Positions 45,966 through 55,785 of a DNA stretch of 64,000 nucleotides are shown piece after piece. A program made the position numbers and the translations under genes. The DNA comes from Sphingobacterium paludis (GTDB taxonomy: Bacteria > Bacteroidota > Bacteroidia > Sphingobacteriales > Sphingobacteriaceae): the NCBI RefSeq assembly GCF_004364125.1, contig NZ_SNZV01000001.1, positions 558,001-622,000 on the forward strand, read 5' to 3'. A model generated the notes under the pieces. That model was given only the letters and a program-made list of their open reading frames with translations. It did no database searches and was not told the DNA's origin. Each line of letters begins with the position of its first letter. Position 1 is the first letter of the stretch.

Positions 45966-46160
45966 TTATCTTACAACCCGTACATTTTTTGCGTTGATTC
46001 CTTTCTTTCCTTCTTCAGTTTCATATTCAACCGTATCGTTTTCACGAATGTTTCCTAATAAACCTGTAGAATGGACAAAAATGTCTTTGCCACCATTGGA
46101 AGGTGTGATAAAACCAAAACCCTTTGTTTCGTTGAAAAATTTAACTTTGCCTTGTTGCAT
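45966..46160 (-). CDS. Cold-shock protein, CspA family (second copy)
   Basis: A 64-residue cold-shock domain protein started at ATG 46160 (MQQGKVKFFN); the frame is open further upstream but that part is not protein-like. RNP1 KGFGFITPS and RNP2 DIFVHSTGL are intact. It differs from the copy at 6018-6209 mainly in the second half. It should bind single-stranded RNA or DNA. It is divergent from the unknown paralog gene at 46342, with 181 bp between. Confidence 0.94.
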   Translation of the reverse strand: MQQGKVKFFNETKGFGFITPSNGGKDIFVHSTGLLGNIRENDTVEYETEEGKKGINAKNVRVVR

Positions 46161-46341
46161 GTTCTTAAAATTAGTAAATAAAGCTTTTTTTATTGACGTA
46201 AAATACGTTAAAATGTTCAATCTACAATTTTTATTCCAAATAGTAAAATAAAGTAAACTTTCTTTGGTCGTGTTCCCCCGACTTGCGCTGTCGTCGGTAA
46301 TTCGTCTAAACAATCTGCTTTACCAACTGTTTCTTAGATGT

Positions 46342-46809
46342 ATGGAATGGAAAGAAAGATTATGGGGCTTTAATGTCCTTTACGGTTTTTATGAAAACCC
46401 ACAAATATTCAATTTCGAATTTAATGCCGAACGATTGATCGTGCGCAATTTGGCGCTCCGAACCGCCAATAGAGATATGTACAAAGATTACCTATATGAT
46501 AATTATCCCTTTCATCTGAAAACGGAGCTTAAAAAGTTTGATCGTGTTGCCAAAAATTTATTGAAGCTTACCGTTGCCGATGCGATTCGTTTCTTCAAAA
46601 AGAAGAAGGTTAATGTTGTTTGCTCCGATTTAGATTATCGTGAGGAGTCTGCCATTTTCACGGCAATGCGTGTTGAAGAGAGCGAACTCAAATCGTTTAT
46701 GCACAATGTGGATGGGCGTCTGGTCGAAAACCACGTCGTGCCCGAGCAAGTGATTGACCGCGCGTTTCTATGGATAGACGGCTCGGAGTTGCCCAATTTT
46801 GCTGTGTAG
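46342..46809 (+). CDS. Uncharacterised protein, paralog of the 19218 gene product
   Basis: A 155-residue soluble protein started at ATG 46342 (MEWKERLWGF), which aligns with MKWQTKLQYY of its paralog; the frame extends 26 codons upstream without a better start. Shared patterns are NLALRTANRDMY, KFDRVAKNLLKL, an SDLDYREESAIF strand and VVPEQVIDRAFLWIDGSE. It is basic where the paralog is acidic. No domain is recognised. It is divergent from a cold-shock gene and lies upstream of a histidine kinase gene. Confidence 0.7.
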   Translation: MEWKERLWGFNVLYGFYENPQIFNFEFNAERLIVRNLALRTANRDMYKDYLYDNYPFHLKTELKKFDRVAKNLLKLTVADAIRFFKKKKVNVVCSDLDYREESAIFTAMRVEESELKSFMHNVDGRLVENHVVPEQVIDRAFLWIDGSELPNFAV

Positions 46810-46995
46810 AATTTCGGACAGTTCATGATTTTATCAGTCATCTTCTCATAAGTGCTGTTATTTTTGAAATAAAGGTAGCCTTAAAAATACTGCCCCATTG
46901 CTTATACCCTTGTTTTACACCTTATTTATTTAGCAAAATTTTTATATTTATTATTTTTTGTCGTAATTTAGTGACTTATTATTGCCGGATTTGCT

Positions 46996-47928
46996 ATGAA
47001 AAGTGAGGACATTATTTACACGCTGATTGCCGCTGTGGTCGTCAGCAAGATCATTATTGGCTTCTTAATATTTTATCTGTTAAAGCGCAAGCGTGAGTTG
47101 CACTTGGAGCGGGCCAACTTGTCTACCACCAATGGGGAATTGCAAAATCACATAACCGTTATCGAGGAGCAACAAAAGGAATTGTTATCGGCAGAAAATT
47201 TCAAACTGAAAATCCTTTCCTTAGCATCGCATGATTTAAGAACCCCTTTTCAGGAGTTGCTCATCCTATTCGAACATGTAGAAATCTTAGGCTTGAGCGA
47301 GCGAGAGTTTAAGGAAGTTGTAGCGGATATCAAATACAAAGCCAATGTATCGAAAGGTATGTTGGATAATGTCCTGATTTGGACTGCCGGCCAGTTACGT
47401 AAAAGAGAGTATTCCGTAATTCGTTTTTCGCTTCTGGAACAGGTGCGGGCTACCACAGATCTTTTCGGTATACAATTACGGACGAAAGAATTGGTATTGG
47501 ACTGCCGTGTAGAACCATCGACGACGCTTTTTGGAAACGTAGAGATATTCAATTTCGTGTTGAGGAATTTATTGAGTAATGCCATCAAGTATAGCCATGT
47601 CGGTGGTGTAATCGAGGTGGGTGTCACGGAAGAAGATAACCAAATTATCAGTTTCTATGTGCGAGATTTTGGGAAAGGAATGGATGCTGATCAATTAGCC
47701 AATTTGCGCGTTGGTGAGGCAGTATATAGTCAAATGGGTACCAAAGACGAAATGGGTGCCGGGCTAGGACTTTCTTTGTGTAGAGACCTTTTAGCGAAAG
47801 TCGGTTGGTATCTTTCCGCAGAAAGCGAACTCGGAAAGGGGAGCTGCTTTACGCTGGTACTTAACGCAGAATCAGCTCGTAACGTAACAAATCTTGGTCG
47901 TGACCGCTTCCAGTCGAAAGTAAGCTAA
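46996..47928 (+). CDS. Small membrane-bound sensor histidine kinase
   Basis: A 310-residue kinase with one N-terminal membrane helix (about 8-29), a short coiled coil (35-70) and no extra sensor domain. The HisKA motif is LASHDLRTPFQEL with His79; the ATPase domain has RNLLSNAIKY, DFGKGMDADQ and GAGLGLSLC. A 28-residue tail follows. No response regulator is adjacent on this strand; the receiver gene at 49600 is the nearest. The input could be membrane state or a partner protein. Confidence 0.88.
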   Translation: MKSEDIIYTLIAAVVVSKIIIGFLIFYLLKRKRELHLERANLSTTNGELQNHITVIEEQQKELLSAENFKLKILSLASHDLRTPFQELLILFEHVEILGLSEREFKEVVADIKYKANVSKGMLDNVLIWTAGQLRKREYSVIRFSLLEQVRATTDLFGIQLRTKELVLDCRVEPSTTLFGNVEIFNFVLRNLLSNAIKYSHVGGVIEVGVTEEDNQIISFYVRDFGKGMDADQLANLRVGEAVYSQMGTKDEMGAGLGLSLCRDLLAKVGWYLSAESELGKGSCFTLVLNAESARNVTNLGRDRFQSKVS

Positions 47929-47955
47929 TATAACCGATCTTTATCGGGTTACCGA

Positions 47956-48252
47956 TTACCAGCGACGCGAAACGCGAAATAAATATATGAGGCCAACTAT
48001 AGACAATAAGTTAAAAATGAAAATAAACCCAAGCAAATAGATGAATGTCGATGGGTCAAGAAGGTAATAGATAATAAGTAATGCAACAACACCAATAGAA
48101 GATAGTATCCCTATTTTAATATATTTTTTTTGTTGTGCCGAGCGATGAGATAAACGTTCCTTCTGCTTCTCTTTTCCTTTTGCTAATATTGCTTCCACTG
48201 CTGAAAATTGTCTGTTGTTTCTTAGGTCTTTATCCTGATGTGCATAATTCAA
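47956..48252 (-). CDS. Small two-helix membrane protein
   Basis: A 98-residue protein with a charged N-terminal half (KGKEKQKERLSHRSAQQKK) followed by two hydrophobic helices (about 47-66 and 70-93) and a short basic end. The family is not recognised. It is convergent with the histidine kinase gene, 28 bp apart, and lies downstream of the GAF protein gene on the same strand. The hydrophobic pattern supports a real gene, but there is no homology evidence. Confidence 0.5.
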   Translation of the reverse strand: MNYAHQDKDLRNNRQFSAVEAILAKGKEKQKERLSHRSAQQKKYIKIGILSSIGVVALLIIYYLLDPSTFIYLLGFIFIFNLLSIVGLIYLFRVSRRW

Positions 48253-48439
48253 AAACTATGTTATGACAAATGCAGGTACAACAGCTCTCACAAATACTAT
48301 GCCCAATTATTTAATTTCAAATTTTGTACACTATATAGTTGATATTCGCCTTAGTAGGCGAATCCATTTCGTAAGGTTAGGCATCGAATATATTTCGGTG
48401 CATACGCACCTGTTTAGCATTACCTTATTTCTACCGTAA

Positions 48440-49537
48440 TTACTTGTGATTGAAATCAGTGAGATTGACAATATTCTTTATTTTTTCATCCAGTTCTCGC
48501 GTCGATAATTTGAGCATTTCAAGTTCCTCAGGTACTTCGTTTCCAAATTTTCCAGATAGGTATTCGACGATGCCCAATATGGAGGATACAGGCCTTCGAA
48601 GATCATGCGATTGGTAAAAGGCTACCTGTCTGAGATGCTCGTTTTGCTGGGTCAGCTGCGCCTCCTGCTTCACATTTTTCGTGATGTCCAGGGCATTGCA
48701 GGAAACGCCTATTATTTCGTTTTCGGGATCAAGCGCTAACTCGAAATAAACAAGCCAATGCGTATTGGCGACCTCATTCACTACTTGCGTTTGTATAACA
48801 TGGGATTCGCCATTCAGGGCACGGCTGTAGCTATCAACGAATTTCGCACCGGTATCTTTCTGAATGTATGCTCGAATATCATCGCCTTCTTGGGGTGTCG
48901 TCTTAAAATTGTCCCAGACAAGCTTAGCGAAAATGGAGTTAAAGCTTATGATGCGAAATTCTTTATCTAATAATAAATGAATGACCCATTTGCTTTCAAA
49001 AAATGATTTGAGCTGTATTTGTGATTTCCGAGCATCTTCCAACTTTTCTTTCAATAACATAATGCTGGCTTGCAGTTCGAAAAGCTGAACGATTTGTTTT
49101 GCAAGTATGGACAACATCGATACCTGGGTCTCCGTTAGGGTCAGTGAATGATCATCGAGTACACACAAGCTTCCTACATGATGTTCATCATGCGTTAATA
49201 ACGGCACACCCGCATAGAAATGTATAGAAGGAATCTCCGTCACAAAAGGATGATTCGAAAATTTGGGGTCTGCGTGAAGATCTGGCACCACAACGGGGTG
49301 AATGCTATCTGCCGTGAGGCTAAAAAATAAATCATCCCAGGGCACTTCGCCGCCTGCCACGCTCCAATTGTACCGATAATGGTGCTTCACCGCATCGAGG
49401 ATAGTGATTGATGCGATTTTAGCGCCACATATTTCGGCAGCGAGCTGTACGAGATCACGCACCTCCTTTTCATTTTCGAACTCAATACTCAGAAAACGAT
49501 CTAATGCTTGTAGCCGTTTTATCTCTCTTAGTGGCAT
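48440..49537 (-). CDS. GAF-PAS-HisKA protein lacking the ATPase domain
   Basis: A 365-residue signalling protein with a GAF domain (about 15-155: ASITILDAVKHHYRYNW and GSLCVLDDHSLTLTE), a coiled-coil linker, a PAS domain (about 185-300) and a HisKA helix pair with FYQSHDLRRPVSSILG (His near 321). The protein ends at DFNHK directly after HisKA; no HATPase domain follows in this or another frame downstream. It could be phosphorylated by another kinase or act as a dimerisation and phosphotransfer protein. A receiver gene lies 62 bp upstream and is the likely partner. Confidence 0.83.
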   Translation of the reverse strand: MPLREIKRLQALDRFLSIEFENEKEVRDLVQLAAEICGAKIASITILDAVKHHYRYNWSVAGGEVPWDDLFFSLTADSIHPVVVPDLHADPKFSNHPFVTEIPSIHFYAGVPLLTHDEHHVGSLCVLDDHSLTLTETQVSMLSILAKQIVQLFELQASIMLLKEKLEDARKSQIQLKSFFESKWVIHLLLDKEFRIISFNSIFAKLVWDNFKTTPQEGDDIRAYIQKDTGAKFVDSYSRALNGESHVIQTQVVNEVANTHWLVYFELALDPENEIIGVSCNALDITKNVKQEAQLTQQNEHLRQVAFYQSHDLRRPVSSILGIVEYLSGKFGNEVPEELEMLKLSTRELDEKIKNIVNLTDFNHK

Positions 49538-49599
49538 AGTACTTCTATTATATCCTTCAAGCGCCGCTCAGCAGCGTTCATTATCGGATCGATGGAAGG

Positions 49600-49989
49600 C
49601 TAGTTTCCAAATGCGTCTTTAAAGATGCTGTCGAAAACAGATGGGCTAATCGGTTTCTTCAGGTAATCTTTTACCAACGATTTGGACAAGCTCTGCTCGC
49701 GGTCATCCGAAGCAATGGAAGAACTAACCATATACACATGGCTTTCGTTAAAAATAGTCATACGTTCCATATTGTCTACCAGCTCCCATCCATCCATTAA
49801 GGGCATATTGATATCAATCAACATTAATTTCGGGACGCGATCGAGCGTCTCTGGCATTTCCTGAAAATGCTTCATCGCATCTGCGCCATTGTTGAAAAAA
49901 AGCAACTCAACATCGCTAGAGCAATTCTTTAAATAGGTTCTGCACAAAAACTGGAAAACCGGGTCATCGTCAACAACACTTATCAACAT
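49600..49989 (-). CDS. Single-domain response regulator
   Basis: A 129-residue receiver domain with no output domain. The acidic pocket VDDDP is at 6-10, the phosphorylated Asp59 in LMLIDINMP, and the conserved Lys in KKPISP near the end. The gene precedes the GAF-PAS-HisKA gene on the same strand and is probably cotranscribed with it. The pair may form a phosphorelay in which the ATP-binding kinase is encoded elsewhere. Confidence 0.9.
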   Translation of the reverse strand: MLISVVDDDPVFQFLCRTYLKNCSSDVELLFFNNGADAMKHFQEMPETLDRVPKLMLIDINMPLMDGWELVDNMERMTIFNESHVYMVSSSIASDDREQSLSKSLVKDYLKKPISPSVFDSIFKDAFGN

Positions 49990-50574
49990 ATGTAAATAAA
50001 ATATTCATTTAGTTAAAATAGTAAAATTATCCCATAATCAAATTAACGGCTCAATAATACGAAAAAGATGATTAAAATGTGCCTTAGTAACAATAATATC
50101 AGAAAAATAATGCCATCGAACTAGACCCCTCATAGCGTAACAACCCGTTAAATTTTGTAACGTATTTCAAGCTTAATTGTTTTTAATATCATCGAATGAT
50201 TAGCCAATAAATTGGATTTTTTAAAAATATGTAAAGAAAAGTTTACATTTATACCTGTATCCGATTCTAAAGATCTGTAATTTAAAGTAATTTGATATTC
50301 CTATAAGTATTTCAAAATTGCACTGCGTTTCTAAGCTTACCGCGAACCATCATCTTAGACGTTTTTACGCGCTTGTCGTTATTTTTTTATGTACTATCCT
50401 CTGTTATCTGTATCATCATCGCTGTACGATAATAAGCTTTTAAAAACCTTAATGATAAAATCAGAAATATTTGTCAATATTAGGGAATAAAAGCCGGCAA
50501 AAATAAACTTAAGTAGGAGATTTTACTATATTTGGGCATAATTTAGATTTAGTTTAAATAGTTACCTTGGTCCT
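49990..50574. other. AT-rich intergenic region before the redox operon
   Basis: These 585 bp lie between the divergent receiver gene and the ankyrin gene. A string TATATTTG at 50527-50534 matches the Bacteroidota -7 consensus TAnnTTTG and lies 41 bp before the ankyrin ATG; no clear -33 element is placed with it. No gene, repeat or RNA was seen. Confidence 0.4.
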
Positions 50575-52077
50575 ATGATAAAAAGATACATGTTATCTGC
50601 GCTGCTACTGAGCGCGCTATTCGGTAAAGCACAACAAACGACATTATTAACTGCAGATTTTTGGAAATCGAAACCTTCGTTGGTTCAGGTGAAGGCCGAG
50701 ATCGAAAATGGAAGCAGCCCCTCGCAGCCAAATGCGGCATCTTTCGATCCCGTGACGATGGCTATTATGAATAAGGCGTCTAACGACGTTGTAAAATTTT
50801 TGATCGAGCAAGAGGGTAATGGTGTTTATAAGAAAACCCATCATAGCCGTAGCTACTTACACTGGGCTGCATCAAGCGGAAACCTAGAGTTGGTTGAGTA
50901 TTTGATCAGTAAAGGTTCCGACGTGCATTATCAGGATAGTCATGGCGATGCCATAGCAGCATATGCCGCTTCGACTGGAAATAAAAATACCGCAGTCTTT
51001 GATGCCTTATTCGCTGCTGGCGTTGATCCAAAACAACGTTATGAGGGCGGAGCCAACCTACTATTACTGGCCGTTCCGGCTGATAAGGATTTATCCGTAA
51101 CGAAATACTTTTTGAACAAAGGGCTTTCGTTGGAAGCTACCGATGACTATGGCCGTACCGCCGCAGACTATGCCGCCAAGCTAGGTGATATGGAATTGGT
51201 ACAAAAGCTGATGGATAAGGGCGTGCGTCCGACCGATAACGCACTCTTCTTTGCTGCTCAAGGTTCAAGACAAACCAGCAATGGATTGCCAGTTTACAAG
51301 CATTTGATCGAAAATTTAAAATTAGACCCAACCGCAAGCAACAAAGATGGTGCTACAATTCTCCACCTGTTGGTTAGAAGGCCAAATATAGAGCTGATAA
51401 ACTACCTGATAGCGAAAGGTGTAGACCTTCAAAAAGCCGATAACGAGGGCAACACTATTTTAATGAATGCGGCAGCGGGTCATGATGTCGACTTGGTCAA
51501 GTTGCTGCTTTCCAAAGTGGAAAATGTGAATGCGCAAAATGACAAAGGCGAATCGGCACTAACGCGATCCATAGCGAATGGTTCGGCACAGATAGCTTCC
51601 GTTTTGCTTGAGCATGGTGCCGACATTCATGTTCTGGATAAAGATGAGAAAAATCTAGCCTACTACTGGTTCAGCTCATTTAGAGATATGAGCCAAAACC
51701 CAGGCAATGGGGGAAGAGGCGCTGCTGGTGACGACTTTGAGGAGAAACTTGCCCTTTTTAAGCGCAACAATTTCTCCGTTATTGAAAGCCAGAAAGACGG
51801 AAGCTCGCTATTTCACATTGCTGTGGCAAAAGAAAACCTTTCGCTGGTAAAAAAAGCTGCTGAACTAGGCGCTGATGTCAATTCGCAAGATCAGGAAGGC
51901 ACGACTGCATTGCATAAAGCCGCGCTTATTGCAAAAGACGATACGATACTAAAGTCGTTGATTGCGTTGGGTGCAAAAAAGGATCTTAAAACAGAGTTTG
52001 AGGAGACGGCATTTGATCTCGCGCAAGAGAATGAATTTTTAAGTGGTAACAGTATTTCTTTAGACTTTCTAAAATAA
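50575..52077 (+). CDS. Secreted ankyrin-repeat protein
   Basis: A 500-residue protein with a Sec signal peptide (about 1-19, ending GKAQQ) and about twelve ankyrin repeats ([53 protein letters not shown] and others). It should be a periplasmic scaffold. Four base pairs separate it from the DUF2271 gene, so it belongs to the same operon as the flavoprotein genes. Periplasmic ankyrin proteins are known to protect or organise redox enzymes in some bacteria; a role here in holding the partner proteins is inference. Confidence 0.87.
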   Translation: MIKRYMLSALLLSALFGKAQQTTLLTADFWKSKPSLVQVKAEIENGSSPSQPNAASFDPVTMAIMNKASNDVVKFLIEQEGNGVYKKTHHSRSYLHWAASSGNLELVEYLISKGSDVHYQDSHGDAIAAYAASTGNKNTAVFDALFAAGVDPKQRYEGGANLLLLAVPADKDLSVTKYFLNKGLSLEATDDYGRTAADYAAKLGDMELVQKLMDKGVRPTDNALFFAAQGSRQTSNGLPVYKHLIENLKLDPTASNKDGATILHLLVRRPNIELINYLIAKGVDLQKADNEGNTILMNAAAGHDVDLVKLLLSKVENVNAQNDKGESALTRSIANGSAQIASVLLEHGADIHVLDKDEKNLAYYWFSSFRDMSQNPGNGGRGAAGDDFEEKLALFKRNNFSVIESQKDGSSLFHIAVAKENLSLVKKAAELGADVNSQDQEGTTALHKAALIAKDDTILKSLIALGAKKDLKTEFEETAFDLAQENEFLSGNSISLDFLK

Positions 52078-52081
52078 CGAT

Positions 52082-52567
52082 ATGATGAATGTATTGAGAA
52101 TTGGGGTGTTATTGACGTTTTCTTTACTGTGCTGTAAGGCTGCTGTAGGGCAATCGAGTCGATATAAGTGTATGGTGCAAATGAATAGTTACGAAGGTGA
52201 GGCAGCTTATGTAATCATCTCGTTAATAAGTCCGAATGGTGCTTACGAAAAAACACTGTCTGTCCTCGGAACGGATAAACAATGGTACAATACGTTGAAG
52301 GAATGGTATAAATTCCAAACAAAATCCAAGGAAAAGCTAAGTGCCGTAACGGGTGCTTCCGTAGGCGGGGGAGATCGCGCGGTGCGTACCCTCGTGATTG
52401 ATGATGCCAAATTGAATAAAGGCTATACCTTGCGTTTTGAGTCAGCCGTGGAAGAACAGAAGTACCATGTGAAAGATGTAGAAATTCCACTAACCACCGA
52501 AGCCGTTACCGCTCGCGCGACAGGGAAGGGGTATATCCGTTTTGTGAAGCTGAATAAGACACCTTAA
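52082..52567 (+). CDS. DUF2271 periplasmic protein, candidate flavinylation target
   Basis: A 161-residue protein with a Sec signal peptide (about 1-24, ending AVGQS) and a DUF2271 domain (YVIISLISPNGAYEKTLSVL, then a conserved W and the VTGAS segment at 89-93). VTGAS resembles the S/T-G-A-S/T acceptor site at which ApbE attaches FMN through a phosphoester; Ser93 would be the acceptor. An apbE gene is in the same operon, which supports the idea. The protein would then be an electron carrier or reductase in the periplasm. Confidence 0.75.
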   Translation: MMNVLRIGVLLTFSLLCCKAAVGQSSRYKCMVQMNSYEGEAAYVIISLISPNGAYEKTLSVLGTDKQWYNTLKEWYKFQTKSKEKLSAVTGASVGGGDRAVRTLVIDDAKLNKGYTLRFESAVEEQKYHVKDVEIPLTTEAVTARATGKGYIRFVKLNKTP

Positions 52568-52590
52568 TTGGGTGCCGGAGTAAAATAACA

Positions 52591-54789
52591 ATGACCTTAT
52601 CCATCTGGCGATATGCTCATTTAGCACTGGCTATCTTATCATCGCTTTTTTTATTTATTCTTGCTATTACAGGCGCCATTTTGGCGCTTGATGCTGTTGT
52701 CGAAAAATCGGCAGCTCACCGGGCGCCGAATTTTGACGCGTTAACCCTCGCGGATGTTATACCGGTCATGCGCCAGCAGTATACCGAAATAGTCGAGTTG
52801 TCCGTTGACCATAACGGATCGGTTCAGATTGATGCGTTCGATGCAGCGGGCAATGCCGTTAAAGCTTACGTCGATCCCAATACGGGACAACGGCTTGGCG
52901 ACGTGACGCTAAAGCATGATTTTATGCTAGGCGTTACCGCATTGCATCGCTCTCTATTTTTACATGAAACCGGGCGAATACTTGTCGGGATCGCCTCTTT
53001 CCTGCTTTTTTTGATTACCACAAGTGGGTTTGCGCTGATCGTGAAACGACAACAGGGAATCCGTCATTTTTTCACAAAAATCAATCGGGATTTCCTAGCC
53101 CAATACCTGCACGTCGTCGTAGGACGATGGAGCTTGCTGCCTATCTTGCTGATCTCGCTCACGGGTACATACCTCTTTTTGGCCCGGATGGATGTGTTTA
53201 AAAAGCCCTCGTTAACCGTGACGTACGAGACGAGCAATGCCGATCAAGCGCAGAAGGCGATAGCAGATTTCGACATATTCAAAACCACGAAACTTGCCCA
53301 GACAGAGAAAATTGAATTCCCTTTTGTGGAGGATGATCCCGAGGAGTTTTTCTTGCTATCCACAAAGAAAGGTAACTTCACGATTAATCAAATAACGGGA
53401 GACGTCGTTGCGCAGGCGAAGTATTCTTCGGGCGTTCTGTTGGAGAAACTGAGTTTGGAGCTGCATACCGGCAGAAGCCATATGCTCTTGGCCATAGTAC
53501 TTGGCATTGCCTCGCTAAATATCGTATTGTTTATCTATTCGGGCTTTGCCATTACCTATAGACGGACGCGCAATAGCATCAAAAATCGATATAAGGCAGA
53601 GGAAGCGTCGATTATACTCTTTGTGGGATCCGAAAATGGAAGTACACTATTTTTTGCGAACCAAGTGCATGGTCAGCTCCTTCAAGCGGGCAAACGATCC
53701 ATGATTGTGGAGATGAATGCTTACGGTAGGTATCCAAAGGCGACGCATTTTATCTTTTTTACATCAACTTTTGGTTTAGGTGATGCACCAACGAATGCAA
53801 ACAAGTTTTTAACACGCTTGTCGTCGTTCGAGCAACAACAAGAGGTCTCTTTTTCTGTTGTAGGTTTTGGATCGCGATCGTACTCCAATTACTGCGGATA
53901 CGCGATTGACGTCGATAGTATGCTGGAACAGCAGTCTTGGGCTAAGCGTTTTCTACCGCTCGCTACGGTCAACGATCGGTCGGCGGAAGAATTTGTTGGC
54001 TGGGCGACCCAATGGTCGGAAAAAGCTGCGATAGCGCTGCATACAACGCCTGCGGTCTACCAGTCGCAGGTAACAGGCTTACGGAAAATGAAGGTGGTCG
54101 AAAAGACCGCCGTTACAGCCGATAATCAAACGTTCAAGATCGTGCTAAAGCCCATTGCAAAAGCCCACTTTTCATCGGGCGATCTTTTGGGAATTTTTCC
54201 AACAGCAACGCAAGATGAACGATTTTATTCCATTGGAGCGTACAAAGGCATGGTGCACCTGCTCGTTAAACTGCACGCGCAAGGGTTGGGGTCTAATTTT
54301 CTGTACGGACTAGCACTGGGCGAGGTTATTCCGGCGCGAATCCTCAGCAATGCACACTTCCATTTTCCGCAACATGCGCCCCGTGTGTTGATGATAGCTA
54401 ATGGCACGGGCATAGCCCCGTTTCTAGGTATGATCATGAGCAACAAACGGGCTGTGGAAAGCCATTTGTATGTAGGCTTCAGGCAACATAATGCCATGGC
54501 AGCATATTACGAAGGATTTGCGGATACGGCCATTGGCCAAGGAAAGCTAACAAGCTACGCTGTAGCATTTTCCAGAGAAAAGGAATCGCAGTATGTAATG
54601 GATCTCATCAATCGCGACGCACCTTTCGTTATGGATCTGTTGGAAAGCGGAGGTGTCATTATGATTTGTGGATCGCTAGCGATGCAACAAGATGTGGAAA
54701 TGCTGTTGGAAACGCTCCTGCTTATCCATAGACAGCCTGCTTTAGCGAACTATAAACAACGAGGACAGCTATTAGCAGATTGCTATTAA
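52591..54789 (+). CDS. PepSY membrane protein fused to flavodoxin and ferredoxin-NADP reductase domains
   Basis: A 732-residue fusion. Residues 1-335 are a PepSY-type membrane module with four helices (about 10-32, 125-150, 183-205, 295-320) and two extracytoplasmic PepSY segments. Residues 341-490 are a flavodoxin domain (FVGSENGST, STFGLGDAP, GFGSRSYSNYCG). Residues 500-732 are an FNR-like domain with FAD motif ERFYSIG and NAD(P) motif ANGTGIAPFLGM. It resembles a sulfite-reductase-flavoprotein type reductase. It would take electrons from NAD(P)H in the cytoplasm and pass them through the membrane to the DUF2271 protein encoded next door. Confidence 0.85.
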   Translation: MTLSIWRYAHLALAILSSLFLFILAITGAILALDAVVEKSAAHRAPNFDALTLADVIPVMRQQYTEIVELSVDHNGSVQIDAFDAAGNAVKAYVDPNTGQRLGDVTLKHDFMLGVTALHRSLFLHETGRILVGIASFLLFLITTSGFALIVKRQQGIRHFFTKINRDFLAQYLHVVVGRWSLLPILLISLTGTYLFLARMDVFKKPSLTVTYETSNADQAQKAIADFDIFKTTKLAQTEKIEFPFVEDDPEEFFLLSTKKGNFTINQITGDVVAQAKYSSGVLLEKLSLELHTGRSHMLLAIVLGIASLNIVLFIYSGFAITYRRTRNSIKNRYKAEEASIILFVGSENGSTLFFANQVHGQLLQAGKRSMIVEMNAYGRYPKATHFIFFTSTFGLGDAPTNANKFLTRLSSFEQQQEVSFSVVGFGSRSYSNYCGYAIDVDSMLEQQSWAKRFLPLATVNDRSAEEFVGWATQWSEKAAIALHTTPAVYQSQVTGLRKMKVVEKTAVTADNQTFKIVLKPIAKAHFSSGDLLGIFPTATQDERFYSIGAYKGMVHLLVKLHAQGLGSNFLYGLALGEVIPARILSNAHFHFPQHAPRVLMIANGTGIAPFLGMIMSNKRAVESHLYVGFRQHNAMAAYYEGFADTAIGQGKLTSYAVAFSREKESQYVMDLINRDAPFVMDLLESGGVIMICGSLAMQQDVEMLLETLLLIHRQPALANYKQRGQLLADCY

Positions 54790-54795
54790 GGCGTA

Positions 54796-55785
54796 ATGTA
54801 CAACGTAAATATCTTGATGAAAGCCATAGTTCATATGCTCAGCGCCGTCTTTTTGGTCGGCTGCCTGTCCATGTCGGTTCGCGCGCAGGTGACCGTGACT
54901 CGCACAGCAACACTCATGGGTTCCAGGTTTGAGTTTACCGTGATAGAAAAGGATAGTATGCTTGCCCAGGAAAGAATAGCGGAAGCTATGGCGGAGGTGA
55001 GCAGAATCGAAAACCTAATTTCTGAATGGCAACCCCACACGCAAATTTCAGAAGTAAATCGGCATGCGGGCATTCGTGCCGTTCAGGTAGATCGGGAAGT
55101 TTTTGATCTAACAGCTAGAGCAATCCAGTTTTCGAAATTGACACATGGTGCGTTTGATATCAGTATCGCGGCTATGGACCACATCTGGCGATTTGATGAT
55201 ACGATGGAAGCGTTGCCCACAGCAGAAGCCATCAAGAAATCCGTAGAAAAGGTGGGGTTCCAAGACATTATTTTAGACAGCGTGGCCTGCACCATTTTTT
55301 TGTCAAAGCTGGGGATGAAAATAGGGTTTGGCTCGATTGGGAAAGGCTATGCTGCAGACAAGTGTCGAACGTTGATGAAGATGAAAGGCGTGGTGGGAGG
55401 CATCATCAACGCGTCGGGCGACATTGCGACCTGGGGAAATCAGCAGCATGGAGAGGCTTGGCTAATTGGCCTGAGAAATCCTTTTAAGCAGCACAAAATG
55501 GTTAAGCGGCTTAAGATGCGTGAGCGTGCTGTCGCTACGTCCGGAACATATGAGAAGTATGTGGAGTTTGAGGGGAAAAGGTATGCGCACATCATCAATC
55601 CGAAAACAGGCTACCCGAGCACAGGGCTGGTCAGTGTCACGATCTATGGTCCATCGGCCGAGTTTGCCAATGGATTAAGCACCTCGATTATGGTCATGGG
55701 CGTAAAAGCTGGAAAGAAAGTTCTTCGAAAGTTTCCGCATTACAAAGGGATTTTCATCACCGACGACGGCAAGGTTTTGCGATAA
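54796..55785 (+). CDS. apbE: FAD:protein FMN transferase
   Basis: A 329-residue ApbE family protein with a signal peptide (start at 54796, or at 54817 giving MKAIVHML). Landmarks are TATLMGSRFEFTV, the HGAFDISIAAM region, GFGSIGKGYAADKC near 178 and YAHIINPKTGYPS (FAD and Mg binding). It attaches FMN covalently to Ser or Thr of target proteins in the periplasm using FAD. It is the last gene of the four-gene set, 6 bp after the reductase gene, and the DUF2271 protein is the obvious target. Confidence 0.93.
   Translation: MYNVNILMKAIVHMLSAVFLVGCLSMSVRAQVTVTRTATLMGSRFEFTVIEKDSMLAQERIAEAMAEVSRIENLISEWQPHTQISEVNRHAGIRAVQVDREVFDLTARAIQFSKLTHGAFDISIAAMDHIWRFDDTMEALPTAEAIKKSVEKVGFQDIILDSVACTIFLSKLGMKIGFGSIGKGYAADKCRTLMKMKGVVGGIINASGDIATWGNQQHGEAWLIGLRNPFKQHKMVKRLKMRERAVATSGTYEKYVEFEGKRYAHIINPKTGYPSTGLVSVTIYGPSAEFANGLSTSIMVMGVKAGKKVLRKFPHYKGIFITDDGKVLR

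Noticed and set aside
48344..48363. ATTCGCC/GGCGAAT hairpin downstream of the GAF protein gene as a terminator
   Set aside because: Short stem without T-run; it may be incidental.
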